Assembly: GCF_009846525.1 (NCBI RefSeq)
Contig: NZ_CP024621.1
Span: forward strand, 2,294,001 to 2,358,000
Length of the DNA stretch: 64,000 nucleotides
DNA from: Halomonas meridiana
Lineage (GTDB): Bacteria; Pseudomonadota; Gammaproteobacteria; Pseudomonadales; Halomonadaceae
Direction of reading: 5' to 3'
The translations under genes and the position numbers were made by a program. Of this stretch, positions 31,042-39,208 are shown piece after piece. Within the stretch, counting starts at the first letter, position 1, and every line of letters begins with the position of its first letter. The notes beneath the pieces are model-generated. The model searched no databases. It saw only the letters and a list, made by a program, of their open reading frames with translations, and was not told where the DNA came from.

Positions 31042-33306
31042 TCAACACCGCTGATGCCCTCCTGCTAGGGCGCGCATGGGCCGCACCGAGATGGGTTGCC
31101 CAGGCGTGAGCAAAAAACGCAGCGCTCCGTCATGGGCGGTACTCCACAAACAGCTCTGCTGCTGCCGAAAACGCCGCACCACGTCGTCGGCAGGATGCCC
31201 GAACGCATTGTCTCTCCCTGCACTGAACACTACGTGCTGTGGCGTGGTATGACGGACGAATTGAACGCCCGAACTCGTTGCGCTGCCGTGGTGCCCTGCC
31301 ACTAAAACGCTGACTGGACCATCGAGCTGCGTGAGAAGCTGGCGCTCCACTTGCCGGCCTACGTCCCCCGTCAGCAGCAGCTGGTGCTCACCGACCTTCA
31401 CTGCCAAGACGCAGGAGCGATCGTTCGAGGAAAGCGCGTTCTCACCCCTCGGTGGCCACAGAACGCGATAGCGAATGCCATCCATTTGCCAGTGCTGCCC
31501 TTGACGACAGGGCCAGCCCGCGACCGGTAACGCCTCACCCTCGGGTGCCCACCACTGCCCCACCTGATGATCGGCCAATAGCGCGTCGACGCCTCCAGCA
31601 TGGTCAGTATCCGCATGGCTGACGATCACTTGATCGATGACTTGACCGGGAGGCCACAGACTTTGCAGCGGCATGAAGCCACTGCGAAAACGCGGCCCCG
31701 TGTCATAGAGAAAACGACGGTTGGCGCTGCGCAGCTCGACCAGTTGGCCTTGCCCCACGTCATGTACGGTCACACGAAGCTGCCCATCGGCCAGCGCCGT
31801 CTCTCGGGGCCACCCGGGTAGCGTCGCGACGAGCGCCAGCGACGCGATCCCAAGCCAGCGCGGCATGGCAGGCAATCCCCAGCACAGTGACACCAGCACC
31901 AGGCTTCCAGCGAGTGGATAGACCAACGGGGCAGGCGGCTGCCAGAGAGGAGCCGCGTCGACCGCGACACGCAACAGCCAGTGAAAAGCCGCCAACGCCT
32001 GCTCGAAGACCCACCAAGGCAGCATTTCAAGGCCGGGCAGCGGCGAGAACAGCCAGCCAATCAGCGCGCTCGGCACCATGATGGAGCTGACCCAAGGCAC
32101 GGCTAGCAAATTGATCAAAGGTGCAACGGGGGCCACACGCCCAAACGCCAACAGCACGGCTGCCGCCATCAATGGGGCAAGTAACAGTTGGGAGCGCAAC
32201 AATGCCCAGCACCAGCCCTTGATACCGCGAGGCCGAGCGCGCCCCTGCCAAATGATGATCAACCACCCCACTGCCAAGAACGATAGCCACAGCCCTGGTC
32301 GCCACAAGGCAAGGGGGTCGACGATCAGTACCAGCGCAAGCGCGAGCCACCACGCCTGCCAGGGTCCGGGAGCATGACGACCGCTCAACACCCAAAGGCC
32401 TAGTAGCGTCATAATCATCGCACGCATGGCCGGGGGCGCTAATCCTGCCAGTCCGGCATAGGCGACGGCCGCCGCACCGGCTAGCCACCAGGGCCACGTC
32501 CGCAGCCGCCAATGGGTGGGAGAGCTCAAGCGAGCGCTATAGCGCCCTAGCAACAGCACGAAAGAGGCCACCAACCCCACGTGCAATCCGGAGATCACCA
32601 CTAGGTGCGTCGTCCCGGTGGCATTCAGCAGCGCCCAGTCCTCCTGGGTAAGCTGCTCGCTATCTCCTAGCGTGAGCGCCGCTAACCAGCGTTGAGTACG
32701 GGGTGCAAGTGGACGCTGTGCCAACCACGCTGAGGCCCACGGGCGTAACCGAGGAGCGGCAGCGGCCAGCTTTTGCGGCGCAGGGTCCGTACGCACGTAG
32801 CCGGTAGCGTGTATCCCTTCGCGCCAAAGCCACTGCTCGTAGTCGAACGCATGAGGATTGAGAAAGCCAGAAGGCGGCCGCAGTCGCAAGATCATCCGCC
32901 AGCGCTCGCCTGCTTGGAACGTATGACCGTAGGCACTTACCCGAACGCTGCCTAAGCGCTCGCAGTTGGGTACGTGTGCAGGCGCCGTACAGCGCTCGAT
33001 GTGCAAGCGCAGCCGCTGTGCCCCGGGCTGTGCTTGTACATCGACGACTTTGGCGTCAACCTCGAGATCTTGCCCGCTCAACCCAACGGGCAACCTGCGT
33101 GACCACTCCTGCTGAACGCTCAGCGCCACGACTCCCGCGATGAGCAGCCACGGCAGTGCGCTCGGCCGCGATGCCAGGCTCAGCAGGCCGCCCACGCTCA
33201 GCGCCAGCGGCAGTAGCCACGTGCCGCTCTGGGCACCGGTGAATCCTACGACAAGCCCGCCCACCAACGCCGCCAAGGCGGCAGGGATTGCCACCCCCCG
33301 TCCCAT
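31042..33306 (-). CDS. DNA internalization/competence protein ComEC/Rec2
   Basis: Inner-membrane channel for uptake of single-stranded DNA during natural transformation. The 754-residue protein has an N-terminal membrane part, an OB-like DUF4131 region, a central multi-helix competence domain (TTHLVVISGLHVGLVASFVL), and a C-terminal metallo-beta-lactamase-like domain with VSHADTDHAGGVDALL. It appears intact. GGGAGG precedes ATG 33306. It heads the minus-strand envelope operon. Confidence 0.93.
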   Translation of the reverse strand: MGRGVAIPAALAALVGGLVVGFTGAQSGTWLLPLALSVGGLLSLASRPSALPWLLIAGVVALSVQQEWSRRLPVGLSGQDLEVDAKVVDVQAQPGAQRLRLHIERCTAPAHVPNCERLGSVRVSAYGHTFQAGERWRMILRLRPPSGFLNPHAFDYEQWLWREGIHATGYVRTDPAPQKLAAAAPRLRPWASAWLAQRPLAPRTQRWLAALTLGDSEQLTQEDWALLNATGTTHLVVISGLHVGLVASFVLLLGRYSARLSSPTHWRLRTWPWWLAGAAAVAYAGLAGLAPPAMRAMIMTLLGLWVLSGRHAPGPWQAWWLALALVLIVDPLALWRPGLWLSFLAVGWLIIIWQGRARPRGIKGWCWALLRSQLLLAPLMAAAVLLAFGRVAPVAPLINLLAVPWVSSIMVPSALIGWLFSPLPGLEMLPWWVFEQALAAFHWLLRVAVDAAPLWQPPAPLVYPLAGSLVLVSLCWGLPAMPRWLGIASLALVATLPGWPRETALADGQLRVTVHDVGQGQLVELRSANRRFLYDTGPRFRSGFMPLQSLWPPGQVIDQVIVSHADTDHAGGVDALLADHQVGQWWAPEGEALPVAGWPCRQGQHWQMDGIRYRVLWPPRGENALSSNDRSCVLAVKVGEHQLLLTGDVGRQVERQLLTQLDGPVSVLVAGHHGSATSSGVQFVRHTTPQHVVFSAGRDNAFGHPADDVVRRFRQQQSCLWSTAHDGALRFLLTPGQPISVRPMRALAGGHQRC

Positions 33307-33403
33307 GCGCCCCTCCCTGGTGCTTCACCATTCCTGTGCACGCCATAGCCGAAGCCCTGCGCTATATGGATAATAGAAACCACTTATCGCAAGAGTACCT
33401 GAC

Positions 33404-33955
33404 ATGCCGCGCCGTTTCCTGCAGCGCTACATGCCAAAACCCGACACGCTAAAGCGCCAGCGCTCCCTGCGCTTCATGGCACCGCTGATTGCGGACCCGG
33501 GTTTATGGCTACTGACTCGACGCAGCGTGGCCAACGCGTTTAGCGTTGGGCTGTTCTGCGCGATGCTGCCCATCCCCTTTCAGATGGTGGTGGCAGCGTT
33601 GGGCGCGCGACTGAGTCGCTGTAATTTGGCGCTGTCGGTGGGGTTGGTGTGGGTCACCAACCCGCTCACCATGCCGCTGATTTTTTATGCTAATTATCGC
33701 ATCGGCACGTTTTTGTTGGACGCCCCTGCACGGGAGGCGCCTTCACGTATCTCGACACGCTGGGTTGCCGAACAGATGCACGACATTCTGCCGCCCTTAC
33801 TGCTCGGGTCGTTGATCACGGCCATCGTCCTTGCCGCCGTTGCAAACGTCGGCATTCGTCTTATCTGGCGCTGGCACGTCTCTCATAACTGGAAGCGCCG
33901 CCGCCTGAAGAGGCGGCGGCGCAGGGCTCGCATCGAATCAGAGTTTGACGACTAA
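33404..33955 (+). CDS. DUF2062 domain-containing membrane protein
   Basis: A 183-residue protein with the DUF2062 motif (about residues 40-150): SVANAFSVGLFCAMLPIPFQM, LSVGLVWVTNPLTMPLIFYANYRIG and a helix LLLGSLITAIVLAAVANVGI. The tail is very Arg-rich (RRRLKRRRRRAR). Function unknown. It is divergent from comEC and converges within 2 bases on lolD. A perfect 12-bp hairpin lies inside its last codons. Confidence 0.85.
   Translation: MPRRFLQRYMPKPDTLKRQRSLRFMAPLIADPGLWLLTRRSVANAFSVGLFCAMLPIPFQMVVAALGARLSRCNLALSVGLVWVTNPLTMPLIFYANYRIGTFLLDAPAREAPSRISTRWVAEQMHDILPPLLLGSLITAIVLAAVANVGIRLIWRWHVSHNWKRRRLKRRRRRARIESEFDD
33895..33922. repeat. Perfect inverted repeat in the end of the DUF2062 gene
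   Basis: A 12-bp GC-rich stem (33895-33906 with 33911-33922) closes a GAAG tetraloop in the Arg-rich coding tail, 33 bases before the convergent stop codons. No T-run follows. Confidence 0.6.
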
Positions 33956-33956
33956 G

Positions 33957-34658
33957 TCACCCCGCCTGTGCTACCAGGCGTCCTCCATCGAGCTTCATCA
34001 CGCGATCCTGATGGGCCGCAAGACCCACATCGTGCGTAACGATGACGAAGGCGCAGGCGCTCTCTTTGGCCAGCTCATCCATTAGGCCCAGAATGGTAGC
34101 GGCAGTCGTCTGGTCCAGGTTGCCTGTTGGTTCATCCATTAAAACGAGACTAGGATCCGTGACGAGCGCGCGTGCAATCGCGACGCGCTGGCGCTCGCCC
34201 CCTGACAGCTCACCCGGCTTGTGGTCGGCACGGGCTTTCATGCCCACCCGCTCCAGTAACTGCATGGCCCGCTGTTCGGCGGCTTTTTTCGACTGACCAC
34301 GAATGATCAGCGGTAGCGCCGCGTTCTCTACGGCGGTGAACTCCGCTAGCAGATGGTGGAATTGATAGACAAAGCCAATATATTGATTACGAAAGCGGCC
34401 TAGCGCCGCTTCGTTCAGCCCTGACAGCGGCTCACCGCCGATCACCACGCTGCCCGCACTGGGTCGATCCAACCCACCCAACAGGTTCAGCAGGGTCGTT
34501 TTTCCCGATCCAGAGCTACCCACGATCGCGACGCGCTCACCGGCATGCACGGTGAGTTCGAGCTGGTCCAGTACGGTCAGATCCTGCGGGCCTTCGCTGT
34601 AAATGCGAGTCAGCTCACGGCATTCTAGCATGACGGCGTTTGTGTTGGTTGACGTCAT
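33957..34658 (-). CDS. lolD: Lipoprotein-releasing system ATPase LolD
   Basis: ATPase that drives release of lipoproteins from the inner membrane to LolA. The 233-residue protein has Walker A VGSSGSGKTTLLNLLGGLD, signature LSGGERQRVAIARAL and Walker B LVLMDEPTGNLD. ATG at 34658 is chosen because AAGGA lies 7 bases before it and the length then equals E. coli LolD; upstream in-frame starts overlap lolC. It lies 10 bases after lolC. No lolE follows. Confidence 0.94.
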   Translation of the reverse strand: MTSTNTNAVMLECRELTRIYSEGPQDLTVLDQLELTVHAGERVAIVGSSGSGKTTLLNLLGGLDRPSAGSVVIGGEPLSGLNEAALGRFRNQYIGFVYQFHHLLAEFTAVENAALPLIIRGQSKKAAEQRAMQLLERVGMKARADHKPGELSGGERQRVAIARALVTDPSLVLMDEPTGNLDQTTAATILGLMDELAKESACAFVIVTHDVGLAAHQDRVMKLDGGRLVAQAG

Positions 34659-34668
34659 CGGAGCATCC

Positions 34669-35910
34669 TTATTCATAGCGAAGTACATCGGCAGGCTGAA
34701 CCCGAGCGGCTCGCCATGCAGGGTAAAGCGTCGAGAGGAAGGTCAGGCCGAAGGCAGCCAACACGATGTCACGCACATCGCTCCACTCCAGCCGTGACGG
34801 CAGGTCGCTGATGAAGTAAACCCCGGCATCCAGGAACTGAATACCAAAGGCGCTCTCGAACCAGCTAATGAGGTCGGAAATGGTGAGCGCCAACAAAATG
34901 CCCACGGCGACGCCAACGACAATCCCAATCAGCCCGATGGCTAGGCCCTGTACGATGAAAATGCCCATGATCGAGCGCGGCGTGGCGCCAATCGTGCGAA
35001 GAATGGCGATATCGGCACGCTTGTCCGTGACGACCATGACCAGCGTGGAGACGATATTGAAGGCGGCAACGGCGATGATCACCGTGAGCAGCAGCGCGAT
35101 CATGCGCTTTTCCATTTGAATCGCCTGGAAAAGATTACCGTGGGAAAAGGTCCAATCCGTGCCGCGATAGCCCGGGCCCAGCTCGTTCACGATGGCTTGG
35201 GTTTCACTCCCAGCAATGAACAAGTCATCGAGTTCCAGTCGCAGCCCGCCCACCGCATCGCCCAAGCGAGCCAGCGTTTGCATATCCTCAATATTGGCAT
35301 ACGCAAGACTTGCATCGAGATCGGCACCGACGCTGAAAATACCGCTCACAGTAAATCGCTTGAGCCTGGGGAACACGCCCGCTGGCGTAATGGATGCCTC
35401 AGGCACGAGCAGAGTTACGCGGTCACCCACCCCGACGCCTAATCGACGCGCAAGCATCGACCCCAGCACGACGTTCCACTCTCCCGGCACCAGATCGGAC
35501 AGTTCACCCTCGCGCATGTGCTCACCAATGATGGAAACGCGATCTTCCCAATCCGGGTGAATGCCGTTGACCATCGCCCCTTGGTTTCGGCCACCGGCAG
35601 AGAACATGCCCTGCTGCTCCACGTAAGGTGCGGCGCCGATCACTCGCTCGCGCTGCATCAACTGCTCTGCCAGCGACTCCCACTCCACCAACCCTTCCTG
35701 GGATTCGATTTTGGTGTGGGGCACCATGCCCAAAATGCGTGTGCGCAGCTCGTGATCGAACCCATTCATCACCGACAGCACCAGAATCAGTACCGCGACG
35801 CCCAACATCAAGCCCAACATCGACGTCAGGGAAATGAACGAAATAAAGTGGTTCCGGCGTTTAGCGCGCACATAGCGCAGCCCCACCAGAAAAGGCAAAC
35901 GATCAAGCAT
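34669..35910 (-). CDS. lolC: Lipoprotein-releasing permease (LolC/LolE/LolF type)
   Basis: Membrane permease of the lipoprotein-releasing complex. The 413-residue protein has a first helix after FLVGLRYVRAKRRNHFISFISL, a large periplasmic domain (about residues 45-270), and three C-terminal helices (VIIAVAAFNIVSTLVMVV, GIFIVQGLAIGLIGIVVGVA and a final one) ending AWRAARVQPADVLRYE. ATG at 35910 is chosen because AAGGA lies 8 bases before it; a longer start (35958) lacks support. As only one permease is paired with lolD here, it may act as a LolF-like homodimer, or lolE may be elsewhere. Confidence 0.92.
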   Translation of the reverse strand: MLDRLPFLVGLRYVRAKRRNHFISFISLTSMLGLMLGVAVLILVLSVMNGFDHELRTRILGMVPHTKIESQEGLVEWESLAEQLMQRERVIGAAPYVEQQGMFSAGGRNQGAMVNGIHPDWEDRVSIIGEHMREGELSDLVPGEWNVVLGSMLARRLGVGVGDRVTLLVPEASITPAGVFPRLKRFTVSGIFSVGADLDASLAYANIEDMQTLARLGDAVGGLRLELDDLFIAGSETQAIVNELGPGYRGTDWTFSHGNLFQAIQMEKRMIALLLTVIIAVAAFNIVSTLVMVVTDKRADIAILRTIGATPRSIMGIFIVQGLAIGLIGIVVGVAVGILLALTISDLISWFESAFGIQFLDAGVYFISDLPSRLEWSDVRDIVLAAFGLTFLSTLYPAWRAARVQPADVLRYE

Positions 35911-36025
35911 GGCGACATTCCTTAATAATGGGCGTCCATGGTACGGTTTTTTTAGCATGGCTGCATGTGCAAACGCAGCCTTAGAGTCGCGGCTGCGAAC
36001 ACCGTTCCCTTGATGACGGTATCGC

Positions 36026-36054
36026 TTGCAACTTGTGAGGCAACCCCCTAAATT
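36026..36054 (+). promoter_or_regulatory. Candidate aguA promoter
   Basis: TTGCAA (36026-36031) and TAAATT (36049-36054) with 17-base spacing, 55 bases before the aguA start. Each hexamer matches consensus at four of six bases. Confidence 0.35.
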
Positions 36055-36108
36055 GCGCCCGTTCCTCTTGCCCGCTGGGTAAGCTTATTCTGACTAGAGA
36101 GAGCACCG

Positions 36109-37179
36109 TTGACGTTGGCTACCAAGACCCACCGCCTACTGCCCGAGTGGCACCCTCAAGATGGCCTGCAGCTCACCTGGCCCCGCCCTGACGGCGACTG
36201 GGCACCGATGCTGGCGCGTATCGAGGCCACGCTCGAGCGCATCGTACTGGCCGCCGCGCGCTACCAACGCGTCATCATTAGCGTGCCCGACGAGGCGACT
36301 TACCAGCGCCTAACCGCCAGCTTCGAAGCGTACGGCATCCCCAAACAGCAGCTGCTGCTCATTGTCGCACCCACCGACGATACCTGGGCGCGGGATCACG
36401 GGCCGATCACGGTGTTGGACGAAGATGACCAGCCGTTGCTGCTGGATTACACCTTCACTGGCTGGGGCGGCAAGTTTCCTGCCGAACGGGATAACCAGCT
36501 AACGCAGTGGCTGGCAGATGCAGGCGTATGGGCCTGCCCGGTGGCTTCTCGTGACATGGTACTGGAAGGCGGCGCCATCGAAACCGACGGCGAAGGCACA
36601 CTGCTCACCACCGACGCTTGCTTGCTGAATCCCAACCGCAACCCGTCACTCTCCCGTGCCGATGTCGAAGCGAGATTGGCAGACGACTTTGGTGTCGACC
36701 GAGTACTGTGGCTTACGCATGGGCACTTAGAAGGTGACGACACCGACAGCCACGTGGATACGCTGGCACGTTTTTGTAGTCCCACCACCATTGCCTACGT
36801 GCGCTGCGATGACCCCACCGATCCCCACTATGCGGCCCTTCAGGCCATGGAGCAGGAACTGAAAGCGTTTCGTCAGCGTAATGGCGATCCCTACCGGCTC
36901 GTTCCGCTTCCCTGGCCCCAGGCCTGCTTTGATCCTGAAGATGGGCATCGCCTACCGGCCACCTACGCCAACTTTTTGATCATTAACGATGCCGTGCTGG
37001 TCCCTACCTACGGGGATCCTGCGGATGTCACGGCCCTCCAGGCGCTGGCTACGGCCTTTCCCGAGCATACGCTGATTCCCATCGAGTGCGTCAGCGTAAT
37101 TCGACAGCACGGTAGCCTGCACTGCTTAACCATGCAGCTACCCAAAGGTACGCTTGTGCCTGCGACCACTCACTCTTAA
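36109..37179 (+). CDS. aguA: Agmatine deiminase
   Basis: Converts agmatine to N-carbamoylputrescine and ammonia in the arginine decarboxylase route to putrescine. The 356-residue protein has LPEWHPQDGLQLTWPRPDGDW, TWARDHGPITV, LEGGAIETDGEGTLL and the catalytic cysteine near the end (QHGSLHCLTMQ). The start is TTG at 36109 after AGAGAGAG. It is followed by aguB after 10 bases, so the two steps are one operon. Confidence 0.94.
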   Translation: MTLATKTHRLLPEWHPQDGLQLTWPRPDGDWAPMLARIEATLERIVLAAARYQRVIISVPDEATYQRLTASFEAYGIPKQQLLLIVAPTDDTWARDHGPITVLDEDDQPLLLDYTFTGWGGKFPAERDNQLTQWLADAGVWACPVASRDMVLEGGAIETDGEGTLLTTDACLLNPNRNPSLSRADVEARLADDFGVDRVLWLTHGHLEGDDTDSHVDTLARFCSPTTIAYVRCDDPTDPHYAALQAMEQELKAFRQRNGDPYRLVPLPWPQACFDPEDGHRLPATYANFLIINDAVLVPTYGDPADVTALQALATAFPEHTLIPIECVSVIRQHGSLHCLTMQLPKGTLVPATTHS

Positions 37180-37189
37180 GGAGGGCAGC

Positions 37190-38092
37190 ATGTCCCAGAC
37201 ACTCAACGTGGCGGTTGTTCAACAAGCCGCATGGCCAGACAAAGCACGCAGTTTAGCCGAAAGCGAAGCAGGCATTCGCACGGCAGCGAGCCAAGGGGCA
37301 CAGCTCGTGCTATTGCAAGAGCTGCATGCCACCCACTACTTCTGCCAATATGAAGACCCGGCACTGTTCGATCTTGCTGAACCCCTGGATGGCCCCACCG
37401 GCCAGCGGCTAGCAGCACTGGCAAAAGAGTTGGATATCGTGCTGGTAGGCTCGCTGTTCGAGAAACGCGCGGCGGGGCTTTACCACAACACGGCCGTGGT
37501 CTACGACCGCGCTCAGGGGCGGGTGGGTCAGTACCGTAAGATGCACATTCCCGACGACCCTGGGTTCTACGAGAAGTTTTACTTCACCCCTGGCGACGCC
37601 GACGACACTCGCAAAGAGGGCTTTACCCCAATCGATACGTCCGTGGGGCGGTTAGGAATTTTGGTGTGCTGGGACCAGTGGTATCCAGAAGCTGCGCGCC
37701 TGATGGCGCTGGCGGGTGCCGAGCTGCTGCTCTACCCCACCGCCATTGGCTGGGATCCTAACGACGACGACGCCGAAAAGACGCGTCAAAAAGATGCCTG
37801 GACGCTGATTCAGCGTGCCCATGGCGTTGCCAACGGACTGCCTGTTCTGGTGGCTAACCGCGTCGGCTTTGAAGCGGACCACTCCGGCGTGGGCGACGGT
37901 ATCGCGTTTTGGGGCGGTAGCTTTATTTGCGGCCCACAAGGCGAGCTGTTAGCACATGCGGGTGAAGAGACCGAGCAGTTGGTCGTAAGCCTGGATATGG
38001 CGCGTAGCGAAAACACCCGCCGCATTTGGCCCTACCTGCGCGACCGTCGGGTCGACGCGTATGGCGACCTGACCCGCCGCTATCGCGACTAA
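37190..38092 (+). CDS. aguB: N-carbamoylputrescine amidase
   Basis: Nitrilase-family enzyme that hydrolyses N-carbamoylputrescine to putrescine, CO2 and ammonia. The 300-residue protein has the Glu-Lys-Cys triad: Glu in LLQELHATHYF, Lys in YRKMHIPDD and Cys in LVCWDQWYPEAARLM. AAGGAGG lies upstream of ATG 37190; an earlier in-frame start overlaps aguA and lacks a ribosome site. Ends before a shared bidirectional terminator. Confidence 0.95.
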   Translation: MSQTLNVAVVQQAAWPDKARSLAESEAGIRTAASQGAQLVLLQELHATHYFCQYEDPALFDLAEPLDGPTGQRLAALAKELDIVLVGSLFEKRAAGLYHNTAVVYDRAQGRVGQYRKMHIPDDPGFYEKFYFTPGDADDTRKEGFTPIDTSVGRLGILVCWDQWYPEAARLMALAGAELLLYPTAIGWDPNDDDAEKTRQKDAWTLIQRAHGVANGLPVLVANRVGFEADHSGVGDGIAFWGGSFICGPQGELLAHAGEETEQLVVSLDMARSENTRRIWPYLRDRRVDAYGDLTRRYRD

Positions 38093-38116
38093 GCGTAGAC
38101 ACTCGCCCTGAAAACT

Positions 38117-38152
38117 CAAAACGCCTGCCCTGTTACCAGAGCAGGCGTTTTG
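38117..38152. terminator. Bidirectional terminator between aguB and the Nudix/TenI gene
   Basis: A perfect 12-bp stem CAAAACGCCTGC/GCAGGCGTTTTG with an inner 3-bp extension and a TTAC loop. It lies between two converging stops, with short T and A tracts at both ends. Confidence 0.8.
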
Positions 38153-38176
38153 CTATCGGCGATCAGGTAAAAGCGC

Positions 38177-39133
38177 TTACTTCCAGAAATCGCGAATCGA
38201 GGCAATCCCTTGAGCGCCCACTGCGCGCGCGTGGTTGGCATCGAAGCGGGTCATGCCACCTAGCGCGAACACTGGCATACCGGCACGCTCCACCAGCTGC
38301 TGGAAGTCATGCCAGCCCATGGGGGCCACTTCCGGGTGCGACGGCGTCGTACGCAGCGGCGATAGGGTGACGAAATCACACCCTAATACGGCCGCCTGGG
38401 AGAGCTGTTTCTGGTCGTGGGTAGAAGCCGACAGCCACTTGTTTTCGGCAATAGGGCGGCGATCTAGCTGCATCAACCGGGCGCTAGTCAGGTGAATGCC
38501 ATCGGCGTCGACCTGGTCCAGCAGGGTTGGTTCACCGTTGAGCAGCAGTTTCGCGCCGTATTCGCGACACAGCGTGAGGGCGCGTTCGGCACGCGCGACG
38601 TACGCCGCATCATCCAAGCTTTTCGCACGCAATTGAACAAGACGGATGTTGTCTTCGTGCAGTGCGCGCTCCAGCAGCGCTGCGAAACGCTCGTCATCAG
38701 GCTCTTCACCAGTGATCAGGTACTCGGTGGGTAGCATGACGGCTCGGAGGATCGGCAGGTTTGCCGCCGGGAACGGATAGTTCACCAGCTCGTTCATCGG
38801 CACCCAGCGCACCGCCTGACCTTCACGACCAAATGGCTCACCCGCAAACTCGTGTACCTGCCATACATCAAGCAGGATATGTTTGTCAGGGTATTCATGG
38901 TGAACACGAATGAGCGGCTGGGCACGAACGATCTCTACCCCCAACTCTTCATGCAGCTCACGTTTGAGGCCCTCTAGTCCCGTTTCGTAAGGGGCCAGTT
39001 TGCCACCAGGAAACTCCCAAAGGCCGCCGTGATCGACGTTGGAAGGTCGGCGCGCGATCAGCACGTGCTTTTGATCGGCGCTGATCATCGCAGCCGCCGC
39101 AACATGAACCCGTCGTTTTACCATTACACTCAT
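38177..39133 (-). CDS. Nudix hydrolase (MutT-like) fused to a ThiE/TenI-like domain
   Basis: A 318-residue fusion. The N-terminal half has a full Nudix box (G-x5-E-x7-RELHEELG, about residues 43-65), as in MutT, which removes 8-oxo-dGTP. The C-terminal half is a TIM barrel like thiamine-phosphate synthase (IRLVQLRAKSLD, ADGIHLTSARL, SASTH). However, the NDR-type substrate motif is replaced by NGE and the GP-x-TK loop by a TPSH region, so it is probably TenI-like and not an active ThiE (inference). The start at 39133 has a weak ribosome site; ATG 39124 is possible. It lies downstream of argJ. Confidence 0.9.
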   Translation of the reverse strand: MSVMVKRRVHVAAAAMISADQKHVLIARRPSNVDHGGLWEFPGGKLAPYETGLEGLKRELHEELGVEIVRAQPLIRVHHEYPDKHILLDVWQVHEFAGEPFGREGQAVRWVPMNELVNYPFPAANLPILRAVMLPTEYLITGEEPDDERFAALLERALHEDNIRLVQLRAKSLDDAAYVARAERALTLCREYGAKLLLNGEPTLLDQVDADGIHLTSARLMQLDRRPIAENKWLSASTHDQKQLSQAAVLGCDFVTLSPLRTTPSHPEVAPMGWHDFQQLVERAGMPVFALGGMTRFDANHARAVGAQGIASIRDFWK

Positions 39134-39208
39134 TACGTCTTATCCACTTTGTGCGCGCCGCCTTGCTTGCACGGCGCTATCTCGCTGCGTTAGCACGTTG
39201 CCGCAGCC

